A DNA stretch of 13,384 nt from Asterionellopsis glacialis. Lineage: Eukaryota; Bacillariophyta; Plagiogrammaphyceae; Rhaphoneidales; Asterionellopsidaceae. The stretch spans positions 4,211-17,594 of the forward strand of contig WKLE02003197.1 in assembly GCA_014885115.2 (NCBI GenBank), in the 5' to 3' direction. Of this stretch, positions 1 through 8,207 are shown piece after piece; position 1 is the stretch's first letter; every line of letters begins with the position of its first letter. The translations under genes were made by a program, and so were the position numbers. Below the pieces are notes generated by a model that saw only the letters and a program-made list of their open reading frames with translations, searched no databases and was not told where the DNA came from.

Positions 1-82
1 AGCTACTACAGACAAAAATATTCCATCTTGTCTCACATTCAAGACAGAATTATATGATGGTTTGACTTATGTTTCTCTGCAG

Positions 83-112
83 TACAGTCTACCGCCAAGA
101 TTAAGATACGGC
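83..112 (+). repeat. Left arm of diverged inverted repeat
   Basis: This 30-nt arm pairs with 997-1026 with five mismatches. A related fragment (GTCCACTGTATCTT) occurs nearby at 174-187, so the left end looks partly re-duplicated. Confidence 0.6.
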
Positions 113-837
113 ATGTCTAATAGGTCAAGCTTGGAGTTTCCAAAAAAATAAGAAAAAAACAAACTTGCTGGAGTCCACTGTATCTTATTTGATGACGTAA
201 TTTTTATGTCATGAGTCAAAAATTGTTTTTCCATAAATATTAGGTTAGGGTTACAGTCATGTGAAGTATTTTTTAGAAAGAACTAGGTGACATAATCCTG
301 ATGTCATTTTTAAGATATGTATGTTAAGGCAAGCTTGCAATTTAGAGGGTACACACTTTAAGAGATGCCCCCCCCCCAAAAAAAAAATATGATAAGATTT
401 TTTCCCCTCAAAATTGACTACCCCTCACACTCTAATTTTATGACCTCAAAAAAGAATCAGAAACATCAGGTATCAGAATTGCATGCATTACAGCGCACCC
501 CCAAAGCAAACACAGTCACAACAAGAGTCATTCTACAAAAAAATGCAAGAATAATCAATCAAATGTAACAGCAAAAAAAAAGAAAAAGACACAACAACAA
601 TCAACCAAATATAATAATGAAGAATGGAAATGGTAAGAACAAGGGTGCTATTTAATTATTTGAATATTGAAAAGAGAAGGTCATCATTGTTGGAAAAGAA
701 AGAGATTTTGGTTGCATTGGCATCATTCATGACTAGTAAGATGCTATGCTGTAGGTAAGACAGTTGATCTTTGTTTCTTGGCTAATATTTGAGTGCACAA
801 TAAAATTGATTGTTTTTTCTGATTTTTTTTTGCGGAC

Positions 838-901
838 CTGATTCTTTTAGACATCCACAAAAAGAATCAGATGGGTGGATGGTCAGGACCAAAGAATCAG
901 G
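838..901. repeat. Hairpin-forming AAAGAATCAG repeat cluster
   Basis: CTGATTCTTTT at 838-848 forms a perfect 11-bp stem with AAAAGAATCAG at 860-870. It can pair alternatively with AAAGAATCAGG at 891-901. A further direct copy of AAAGAATCAG lies at 451-460. The function is unknown. It may belong to the internal structure of the putative element spanning 83-1026. Confidence 0.5.
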
Positions 902-940
902 AATAATAACCTAGTGGAAGGGTGATCAGACAAAAAATTT

Positions 941-1498
941 ATGATTTTTTTTCTGATAGCCTCCAAACAAGAAAAAACAAGCTTGCCAAAAAAGGGGCCG
1001 TATCTTAATTACGGCAGTGGACTGTATTATTCTCTCATTTTGAAGATTGAATACATCTATGAAACTTTACTAAACCCAAAGTTTTTTCTTCTTGAAGGTC
1101 CACTACTACCAGCGCACACCAACCAGTGTTACCCTGAGGTATTTATGACAGACTTTGCAAACTTATTTGGGATTACACAACATGATATAGATGTAGAGGT
1201 ATTATACAAAGTTTTTCAAATTATCCTCAAGCCCTACAGCAGGATGAGAGGAAAGGACTTTGTTAAACTTTCCAATGCTCAGAATAAGTCTAGCTTGACT
1301 GTTGCTCACAGATCTATTATTGCAGCTATTGCAAATCCTGAAAATCGTATAAAAAATGAATGCAGTGATGCAAACACAGTATAAAAAGTATCATCAAACA
1401 AGAATAATGACGAATGCAAGAACAACGACAGTAATGCATGTGAATTTTTTTCTACAGTTTCAGATGACCCCATGCTTGCATCCCTCAACAAGAATTTA
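941..1498 (+). pseudogene. Coding-like remnant interrupted by a stop codon
   Basis: A 147-codon frame starting at 941 ends in TAA at 1382-1384. The same frame then stays open for 38 more codons, to TGA at 1499-1501. The part after about 1035 reads like real protein, with mixed hydrophobic and charged residues (for example VFMTDFANLFGITQHDID), while the first ~30 codons come from the inverted-repeat arm and are probably not original coding sequence. I do not recognise the family. It may be the eroded body of a transposon protein or an old host gene. An intron starting at GTATAA (1379) is an alternative explanation for the stop. There is no evidence that it is expressed. Confidence 0.25.
997..1026 (-). 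repeat. Right arm of diverged inverted repeat
   Basis: This is the reverse-complement copy of 83-112. The arm is itself partly palindromic: GCCGTA and TACGGC flank TCTTAAT, so it could form a small hairpin on its own. Confidence 0.6.
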
Positions 1499-1514
1499 TG
1501 AAGATCATTGAATC

Positions 1515-1867
1515 ATGAGTACAAAATGCAACAATCCAGACTTTAGTACAAACCACGAAAAGCTAGATACCATTGATCCATCCAGTGTCAAACTGCACAG
1601 GCTCCAAAATTACGAACAGGCATGGAATTTCGTTCATGCTATTATCGATGTCTTTTACTGCCCAAACGATCTGGTTTAACGTTTAAAATGCCATATGATA
1701 TGGCACGTACTCATAAAAAAAGGGTAGTAGTGGTACTTCCCAAACTCTACCACAAGTTTTGCAATTTACACTTCCGAAAACAACGCCATCAACAACATCA
1801 TTCTTCTTGGATCATTCTTGGACTAATACACTTTGTTTCCTTTGCAGCAGCAACCCCGGTAATTTGA
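1515..1867 (+). pseudogene. Further coding-like fragments in shifted frames
   Basis: An ATG at 1515 opens 54 codons ending in TAA at 1677-1679, in a different frame from the preceding fragment. The peptide (ending in AWNFVHAIIDVFYCPNDLV) looks protein-like. After that, the frame that ends in TGA at 1867 is open from about 1622. The two lie within 20-150 nt of the 941-1498 remnant and share its strand, so the simplest reading is one ancient reading frame broken by frameshifts. I assign no function. Chance open frames in AT-rich DNA remain possible. Confidence 0.18.
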
Positions 1868-2100
1868 TTTGACGAGGTCGACCAACTGTAGGAAATGCTG
1901 GACCCCGGCCATCTGCAGCAGTATACATGTAGGGGAAGGCTCTTTGTTAGGGAGAACGATGCAGAGTAATCCACACATTATTTTTGCATCATATCAAGAT
2001 TTTAGCATCAAATCTATAGAAGATAATTTGTTGTCGATTTCACTGTCTTTCTTTGCCAGAACAATCATTGCTAAGAAAACACTCAAAGGTTGAAAGATAC

Positions 2101-4072
2101 TCATTGAAATTCTCCTTGAAATTCAATCTCATCGTCATCGCTGCCGAAGCCGTCATCGTCGTCGTCGTACTCTTCCTCTTGCTGTTGTTCAACACCACCT
2201 GTGATTTCTTTCATGGAAAACAAACCAATCGCATCAGGTCTTGCCTTGGCAAAATCTGATCCATATGAAACTTCGCCATTGATGGTAAACACCTTTGTTT
2301 CACTGTTTTCATCACTCTGCTGTTGTAAAACCGAAGAATCACCACTACCATTATCTTCATCTTCATCATCGTCATCATCTTGTTGGTCTGGAATACTATC
2401 AACAGGTGCCTCTTCAATTTTACCTACATACCCTCGTCGATCTTCTTGTGTAAGGCCAATTCCCTCACTTCATAACATGCACCCACCCCAAGAAAGAAAA
2501 ACAACAATTTTTCTTAGTTGACAGCCAGACCATACGAATATCCTTTTACAACAAACCAGCAGTCTGCAAATAAGAAATTCAGGGCTGGAAAAGCATAATA
2601 ATTACAAGTATCGTTCATACATACCTATAGACAGATCCAGGACTAGATCGTCCTGCACCAAATAATGATACTTGGAACCATAATTTATCACGTTGAGTAC
2701 CCGTTATACCAAAACGACCTCTTAATATTTTAGACGATCCCCATGCTTGAAATGTATTATTACGATAAAATTCAATAGGCATAACACGTATATCAAATGA
2801 TGGATAATCTTCCCTTTCTTCTTCCTGTTTCTTCTTGTAGCTTTGTTGCTGTTGCTGTTTACCAAACTCCATTACCAATGGTGGTACAGGCATGGTTGTC
2901 ACCATAAATTTACGACCATAAAAATCATGTTTATGATATTTTGCTTGTTCAGTAGCAGTTGTTGTTGTTATTGTTGTATCATCACTATTACTCGAAGTAG
3001 TTAGTTTTCCTAATATCTGTTCCAATCGAAAGGTTCCCATACTAGTTGGTTGGAATAACATGGGTTGATCAAAGAAATTAGCATGACGTTTAGGGTACAT
3101 AAATTTACCAATTTCAATTGTCCCATTTGGTATAGACAAATAAATATCACGATCATGATTATTACTTTGAGCATTTTCCTCGGTCTTGTTGTTAATTTGT
3201 GACAACGACGACAAGGGATTATCATAATTGTTGTTTGACATTTGTTCATCTTTCTCATTAGTATTACTTTGTTGTTGTTTTTGTTCGTCTTCTTGCTGCT
3301 CCTGTTCGGTAAGAAGAAGTATTGGATTATCAACTAGACTTGGTTTGATTTGTGTTTGTAAGTTTCCTAGTAGAATAGTATCATGTACTTTTCGTTCATT
3401 GGCATACTTTGGACGATCTGTAGCTAAAATTAAAATTTGAGAATTGTCATAATTATCATTTTGTAATTGTGGTTGTTCTTGAAAATCCCAAGTACCACTA
3501 AGGTGTCCAACCAGTCCTCCCAAAAAAATAGCTCTTGTTGCGGATGATGGTGTTTCTGTTGCCCTTATATCGTTATTGTTAATGGTGCTGCCTTGTTCGT
3601 CTTCTACCGTAGTACTGCTACCATACGGTACAAAGGAACCATCCTGATTGAACTTGAGCCAAATTTCCGCAGGTTCTTCTTGTTGCTGTTCCTCACTGAC
3701 ATTATCACCTTCCTCATTGTCACTAGTACTACCACTCCCTAACTGTACTTGAAATTTGGGTAAAAATGATTGTGTGCATGTTAATTTCCATATACCAACA
3801 ATATCATCTCGACGTGCCCAATAGTTTGTTTGTTTGGAGGACGGTGATGGCGGTGACGGTGGTCTATTGTTATTATTCTTATTTGCAGGACTGCTATTGT
3901 AACACACGACATTGTGTGGTAAAAGAAAAATAAGAAAAATACAAGAATAATAAGTATCGCAACATAACCTGACCCAAAAAGTCGACCATGGCGACAACGA
4001 TAAGAGATCAAACTTCTTCGTCCTTCTCCTTCTTGCGTCTGTTGAACGAGGAGAATGGCGATGAATCCTCAT
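2101..4072 (-). CDS. Unrecognised two-exon protein, ~604 aa, N-terminal signal or anchor, acidic C-terminus
   Basis: Exon 1 runs from ATG at 4072 down to 2625 and exon 2 from 2467 down to the stop at 2101, joined across a phase-2 intron. The spliced product is about 604 residues. It starts with an Arg-rich stretch and one hydrophobic segment (about residues 40-57), like a long signal peptide or type II anchor. A Pro/Ser/Asn linker follows. The better-conserved-looking blocks are DDIVGIWKLTC (89-99), AEIWLKFNQDGSFVPYG (135-151), GHLSGTWDF (189-197), PNGTIEIGKFMYPKRHANFF (315-334), and FDIRVMPIEFY followed by GRFGITGTQRDKLWFQVSLF (426-471). Between them lie Gln/Asn/Glu-rich insertions. The tail is very acidic (EEEYDDDDDGFGSDDD). 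Patterns such as 'GIW+L' and 'F..DGSF' recall lipocalin-like or plastid-lipid-associated beta-barrel proteins, but this is only a resemblance. No catalytic motif is visible. It is transcribed away from the SLC35B-like transporter gene. Confidence 0.75.
2468..2624 (-). other. Intron, 157 nt, phase 2
   Basis: On the minus strand the donor is CTATAG|GTATGT (exon ends at 2625) and the acceptor is TTATGAAG|TGAG (exon resumes at 2467). The join restores one reading frame that stays open for the remaining 121 codons. Reading straight through meets TGA after four codons (2615-2617). The only AG that fits the frame after the last in-frame TGA is the AAG at 2468-2470. It is a weaker acceptor than CAG, so a nearby alternative cannot be excluded. 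Confidence 0.7.
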
Positions 4073-4204
4073 GATATTAATTATTATATACTAACTAACT
4101 AACCAACTAGAATTTTTTAGTTGCCACTTTCGATGAAATCAACTGACCAATGTTGATTGAGAATAACAGGGGGATGGAGAGGAAAGAGGGCTCACGAGTA
4201 TACT

Positions 4205-4211
4205 TGACGTC
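4205..4211 (+). promoter_or_regulatory. CRE-like TGACGTC motif
   Basis: TGACGTC lies about 133 bp upstream of the minus-strand start codon at 4072. TGACGT-type elements are bound by bZIP factors and have been linked to CO2/cAMP response in diatom promoters. One 7-mer match can easily occur by chance. Confidence 0.2.
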
Positions 4212-4265
4212 GTTAAACTCTTCTTGTTAAAAAGAAGCATGTGATGATTTTTGGACAAAGATACA

Positions 4266-4285
4266 CTCTCTCTAGCTAGAGAGAG
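4266..4285. repeat. Perfect 20-nt palindrome in the divergent promoter region
   Basis: CTCTCTCTAGCTAGAGAGAG is its own reverse complement with no spacer. It sits about 195 bp upstream of the minus-strand gene's ATG. A shorter palindrome of the same type (TCTCTAGAGA) lies at 7779-7788, just after the transporter gene. It could be a dimer-binding regulatory site, a cruciform or hairpin, or simply a folded CT microsatellite. Confidence 0.55.
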
Positions 4286-5189
4286 CGTAGAGACTACAGT
4301 ACTACGTAGATAATATAATATTTTTCCCCAAAAGAAATATCTTTTGTGATGTCACGAAAAACTTTAACTCAGTGAAGGCTTTTATCTGTCTGTCTTCGTT
4401 GTAGCCAGGAACAGGTAGTTCGAGTATTATTTGTATGTGACATAAACACATAAAAGATTGAGACGCCAGCCAGCTTCTATCATAGGTAGTCAAATTTTGG
4501 AAAAAAAGCGTGACTAACTTTATGTATTGATGAAGACAATATATGTGAATAACCATTTTTGAAGATAATATCATATACTAAATATCATATCTACCTTATT
4601 GTCATTTTTATCAATAGGTCCCTATTTCTTATACACAACACGATGAAAAACGTACTGACCTTCCAGGATCTTTGATAAAATTTAGCGATATGAATATGAA
4701 GAAATTTAGCATAATATTATATATTGAACGTATAACAACTGTATCATATTTATAAGAAGTACAGAAAATTTCCACATCCTCAATTTTATGCGGGACTTAT
4801 TAATAATATTTATGCTTTTTAATATATAAATCGCTTAGAAGCCCGCCAGCGTTTTTCATAGGGGTATTCAAATTCTGTCACTTACTAGAAACTACGAGAA
4901 GTACTACTTCCTTATTTTTTTTAATAAATAATGTTCTTAATAAGTAGGATCATTGACCAAATAGAGTATCTGGTGGTTTCATTCTGCTTAATAACGGGTT
5001 ATTCTTATCGAATGGAAATCAACAAAAAGTTTTTATATATTAGTAGGTGCTCTACATGCTTTATCTGTCGACACATATCGTGATTTCCTATTTTGCGTGC
5101 GTCATTTATAATTATCTTTTGAACAGATTTGTATGTATTTATTGTATTTATCAAAAATATTTCTTTATTGGGTTTACTATGAAAGTAGG

Positions 5190-5369
5190 AAATGTCAATG
5201 ATCGTAATGAAAAGACGTGGCGGCTACTGTGGACAAAAATTTCAAACCTGTACAGCCCAACTGAAACACAACCCTAAATAACAAATGTCAATGAACGTGA
5301 TGAAAAGACGTGGCGGTGACTGTAGTGGACAAATATTTCAAACCCCTATACTTCCAACTGAAACAAGAC
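5190..5369 (+). repeat. Tandem duplication, two ~85-nt copies, 93-nt period
   Basis: Copy 1 (5190-5272) and copy 2 (5283-5369) share long near-identical blocks, for example AAATGTCAATGA, TGATGAAAAGACGTGGCGG-like, TGGACAAA-ATTTCAAACC and AACTGAAACA. The copies differ in length by a few bases, so they do not keep a common reading frame and the block is probably not coding. Each copy carries GACGTGGC (5214-5221 and 5307-5314), the core of classical bZIP/G-box-type sites. It lies 0.7-0.9 kb upstream of the transporter ATG. Confidence 0.75.
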
Positions 5370-5430
5370 TCTGCTCTGCCGCCAGCGAGTGGCGATCGCA
5401 TCTTCGCCGTTGCGTTTCTCTTTTTTTGAT

Positions 5431-6063
5431 GTACAAAAAATTGTGGCGCGTGAGAACTCAACCAAATAAAACGGACCAGTCTTCGACTTTACAGTAAGTG
5501 GAGATATCTTTCAAATTGTAGTAAGCAAGGGAGTCACATAGGTCACTCCTACTACCTAAACATTCTAGAGACGGAGAAGACAGTGTTAGTCATTTCGTTG
5601 TTACAGAGGTTTTCCTTGCGACCGATCTACTCTAGGCGAAAACAACTCGATAAGAACACAGTTTCAAATTTCGCTAGAAGACTCTCGATTACCGTCGTCC
5701 GTGCATCGTTTTGCCTTTTCTGCATCCTTTTTACTTTCAGAAAGTCAGGTCCAATAACGACGACGACAATATACATTCGCTTTTCCATTGAACATAGGCA
5801 AGATTAATTGTACAACCAAATTAAGTACACAATCTTTCCCAATCTCCTCCACTTCATCATTGGGTGTTACTGCGCATACTTTTAGTTTGTCACCACTACC
5901 CGCTACCATTGCATCAAGCGGAAGCAGTAACTCGTTGACCATTTCTCATAGTAGCAGTAGCAGCCTATCACCGACATTGTCGCCACCACCGCCTTCAACC
6001 GGGTCCTCGCCAGTACGTCGCGTACGAAAATTACCTTACAAGGTGACTTCGAAGATCGGTACC
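5431..6063 (+). promoter_or_regulatory. ATG-free probable 5' leader of the transporter gene, with candidate UTR intron
   Basis: No ATG occurs in any forward frame between 5431 and 6063, as expected for a 5' leader kept clear of upstream starts. A consensus donor ACA|GTAAGT (intron starts 5494) and a pyrimidine-rich acceptor TTTACTTTCAG (ends 5740) would remove a 247-nt UTR intron. A second acceptor-like site, TTTTCCATTGAACATAG, ends at 5797. The transporter frame is nevertheless open back to 5758, after TAA at 5755-5757. It reads as Ser/Pro-rich sequence, so an extended N-terminus fed by an upstream exon is the alternative. Confidence 0.45.
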
Positions 6064-7719
6064 ATGATTCGTAGTCGATTATTACCACATAATGCACAGC
6101 GGCATGGCAGAACCACAACAGAAACAATCCCCAATGATGCAGATGCTGCAGCAGGTCTAAGCAGTAGCGTGGCAAAAAATAGTCACAATGCACATTTACA
6201 AAATCTTCATCACCATCATATACAGCCATCACCTATATCGGCGGATAGTAGTATGGCTTCTTCAAATTTTGCATCTGCACCTACCTCGGGGAATTTAGAG
6301 TTTTTTGAAGATTTAGTCAGTGAACCCGTCTTGGTCTTGGGGGTGGATATATCGCATCTAAGTCGGAAAGGACAATTTGTGGTGTGTGCGACGGGAGTAT
6401 TTGTTTTTAGTTTGCTGTACGGATTTTTACAAGAATTAATATCCGTTACCATTTTTAATCGAAAATTAGGTTTATTCTTGGCGGCCATGCAATTTACAGG
6501 ATACGTCTTTTGGGCATTTCTCTTGCAACGATATGTCTATCAAGGGCGAGCAAGTTCAAAATCAAAGACAAGGAAAACAACACTCTTATCCTCACTCTCC
6601 CCCAGCGACAAGAACAACAGTAACAGCATTCATGATGCATCATCAACATCATCAACAACGGATGTCATGATGAAAGATACATCACCCAGTAAAGCAAAAA
6701 TACCATCATCCCTTTGTACCAAAGATGTACCCATGATGATGTATTTAGGATTAAGTTTGTTGCGTGCCATTGACTTAGGAATGACGAATTTGGCCATGCA
6801 ATATATTAATTATCCAGCCAAAACATTAATGAAGAGTTCACGTGTCGTCTTTACCATGTTATTTGGTGTACTGATATTACGTAAACGATATCGTGTACAA
6901 GATTACGTGGTGGTATTGTTAATGGTTTCTGGATTAGCCATCTTTATGCACGCCGATGCCAACTCCTCGGCTGTCTTTCATCACTTGGGTATCATTATGC
7001 TCACCATCAGTTTATTATGTGATGGTGCCATTACCAACATGTCGGAATCCATCATGAATAAATTTGGGGTAGGACAAGATGAATTTATATTAAACATGTA
7101 TTCGATTGCTCTGGTGGCCATAAGTATAGCTGCGATAGTCCAAGGTGATATGAAGGATGGATTGTACTTTTTATTCTATGAAACTGGTAAATATGGGGAA
7201 ATGAATTTACCACTAGATGAACGGACATTGATTTGGTCACCCATGTATAAAGTTGGTGTAGTCGTACTATTCTCCACCATGGGATTCTTTGGATCCTCTT
7301 GCAGTGCCGCCATTACGAAAAATTTTGGGGCCATGACCATGTCATTGACATCCACTGTCCGTAAAGCAACCACTTTATTTATAAGCTTTGCTATATTTGA
7401 TAATGAATGTACTATGGAACATATTTCAGGTATATGCTTCTTCATGTCTGCACTCATGATGAAAACATTGTGGAAAAATGGTAAAAAAGGGTCATCCTCT
7501 ACATCATATTCTCCAAGTAGTACATCAAGAAAAGGAAGGCGAAAAAAATTAAGATCCTCTATCAATTTAGAATCATTATCCTCTTCATCCTCAAACATCA
7601 AGTTGGATGTTGCATCCGGAAGTGCAGATCCATCATCATTATCGAACAACAATGATGAAATAAAGAATCTATTAGAAATGCCAAGTTTTCGTGATTCCGC
7701 AAATGCGTACGTCGCATGA
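6064..7719 (+). CDS. Nucleotide-sugar/PAPS transporter, SLC35B (UAA) family
   Basis: This is a predicted multi-pass carrier of 551 residues, best placed with the SLC35B2/B3 type that exchanges the sulfate donor PAPS from cytosol into Golgi or ER for sulfation of glycans and proteins. About ten hydrophobic segments are visible, roughly at residues 104-124, 137-156, 224-243, 246-268, 282-297, 309-326, 340-360, 397-412, 435-446 and 454-470. The family-like block QYINYPAKTLMKSSRVVF (246-263) followed by KRYRVQDY (274-281) closely recalls animal PAPST2 (SLC35B3). Odd features are a long Ser/His-rich N-terminal tail, a Ser/Lys/Asn-rich loop of about 60 residues (160-218), and a Ser-rich cytosolic C-tail. 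The start at 6064 (ACCATGA) is the first ATG after a 633-nt gap; a TTG at 5788 was not accepted. Substrate could also be a UDP-sugar. Confidence 0.85.
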   Translation: MIRSRLLPHNAQRHGRTTTETIPNDADAAAGLSSSVAKNSHNAHLQNLHHHHIQPSPISADSSMASSNFASAPTSGNLEFFEDLVSEPVLVLGVDISHLSRKGQFVVCATGVFVFSLLYGFLQELISVTIFNRKLGLFLAAMQFTGYVFWAFLLQRYVYQGRASSKSKTRKTTLLSSLSPSDKNNSNSIHDASSTSSTTDVMMKDTSPSKAKIPSSLCTKDVPMMMYLGLSLLRAIDLGMTNLAMQYINYPAKTLMKSSRVVFTMLFGVLILRKRYRVQDYVVVLLMVSGLAIFMHADANSSAVFHHLGIIMLTISLLCDGAITNMSESIMNKFGVGQDEFILNMYSIALVAISIAAIVQGDMKDGLYFLFYETGKYGEMNLPLDERTLIWSPMYKVGVVVLFSTMGFFGSSCSAAITKNFGAMTMSLTSTVRKATTLFISFAIFDNECTMEHISGICFFMSALMMKTLWKNGKKGSSSTSYSPSSTSRKGRRKKLRSSINLESLSSSSSNIKLDVASGSADPSSLSNNNDEIKNLLEMPSFRDSANAYVA

Positions 7720-8207
7720 GAATCATCAAAATTAATTGCAGTATACAGATGATAGTGAGGAATAAAATGTAGGGCCTCTCTCTAGAGAAAGTTAGTCTAA
7801 TCTGAAAAATATTTTTTTTTGTGGATATTAAAATGAACCATTTCTTAACTTTTATTGAAAAAAATACGATACTCTACTTCTTGTCTTGATCCACTTTTTC
7901 TTTTTGTCTTTGGCTTGTTCAGAACTTTCAAAATCTCCCAAATGCAATTGCATGGGTAGGGTTGGAGTTCAGAAGTTGACAAAAACATTTTAGGGTTTGA
8001 GTTAAAGTGTGACGCACGAGGTAAATTTTTTGTTTCTCGAATGTCTCTGCCTGGGCTTGTTTTGTGTGATTTTCTCGTTTATCCACCGAGCAAAATGACG
8101 CAGGTGGATTAGACTCGCCGTCCTCTAGATATCTCATGTCTACAAAGACAATACAAAGACAATACCTCCCTACCTTTTGCATTACTTTTCTTTCGAGAGC
8201 AAGACCA
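7720..8207. other. Intergenic region and leader between transporter and ferredoxin-like gene
   Basis: This stretch has no gene. It should contain the transporter 3' UTR and the promoter and leader of the next gene. It includes the palindrome TCTCTAGAGA at 7779-7788, an oligo-T tract near 7811-7820, and a tandem 11-mer CAAAGACAATA x2 around 8142-8163. Confidence 0.5.

Larger units (their letters stand above)
1..940. other. Gene-free A/T-rich stretch
   Basis: I see no supported gene here. The stretch holds the inverted-repeat arm and AAAGAATCAG copies described separately, a C-run followed by an A-run at about 368-388, and several oligo-A and oligo-T tracts. The only open frame of any length (365-568) is 67 codons and starts inside the C/A homopolymer junction, which argues against it being real. 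Confidence 0.6.
83..1026. mobile_element. Possible old non-autonomous transposon bounded by inverted repeats
   Basis: The 30-nt segment at 83-112 matches the reverse complement of 997-1026 at 25 of 30 positions, with a perfect 13-nt core (ATTAAGATACGGC). CAAGCTTG occurs just inside both ends (126-133 and 978-985) and again at 330-337. The interior is A/T-rich, full of homopolymers, and has no credible gene. This layout, about 940 bp with inverted ends, suggests a MITE-like or other non-autonomous DNA element, now eroded. No clear target-site duplication is visible and no transposase is encoded. It could instead be a local inverted duplication. Confidence 0.3.
4073..5430. other. Divergent intergenic region
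   Basis: This AT-rich region lies between the minus-strand gene (start 4072) and the plus-strand transporter. It should hold the promoters of both. It contains the palindrome, the CRE-like site and the tandem repeat listed separately. The open frames here (for example 4302-4574 minus and 5047-5277 plus) have no protein-like features and I do not call them genes. A weak ~30-nt direct repeat (GCCAGC...TCATAGG...TCAAATT) occurs at 4469-4498 and 4845-4876. Confidence 0.6.

Noticed and set aside
365..568. 67-codon plus-strand open frame
   Set aside because: It starts at a C-run/A-run junction, is Lys/Gln/Thr-rich from A-rich DNA, and shows no protein-like pattern.
2201..2521. 106-codon plus-strand open frame with a Ser run
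   Set aside because: It is the antisense shadow of exon 2 of the minus-strand gene; the Ser run mirrors that exon's Asp/Glu repeat codons.
4302..4574. 90-codon minus-strand open frame in the divergent spacer
   Set aside because: No domain, signal or composition typical of the neighbouring genes; it is AT-rich and overlaps promoter-like sequence and a repeat copy.
5285..5497. 70-codon plus-strand open frame beginning in repeat copy 2
   Set aside because: The two repeat copies do not keep this frame. Splicing at its end (5493/5741) runs into a stop near 5808, so it cannot supply the transporter's N-terminus.
5788..6063. TTG-initiated N-terminal extension of the transporter
   Set aside because: TTG is not an expected start in a eukaryotic nuclear gene. 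The open frame is real, but its translation needs evidence of an upstream exon, so the CDS is called from ATG 6064.
7176..7652. 158-codon minus-strand open frame
   Set aside because: It lies wholly antisense to the transporter, which has clear family features; its Asp-rich content mirrors Ser codons on the other strand.
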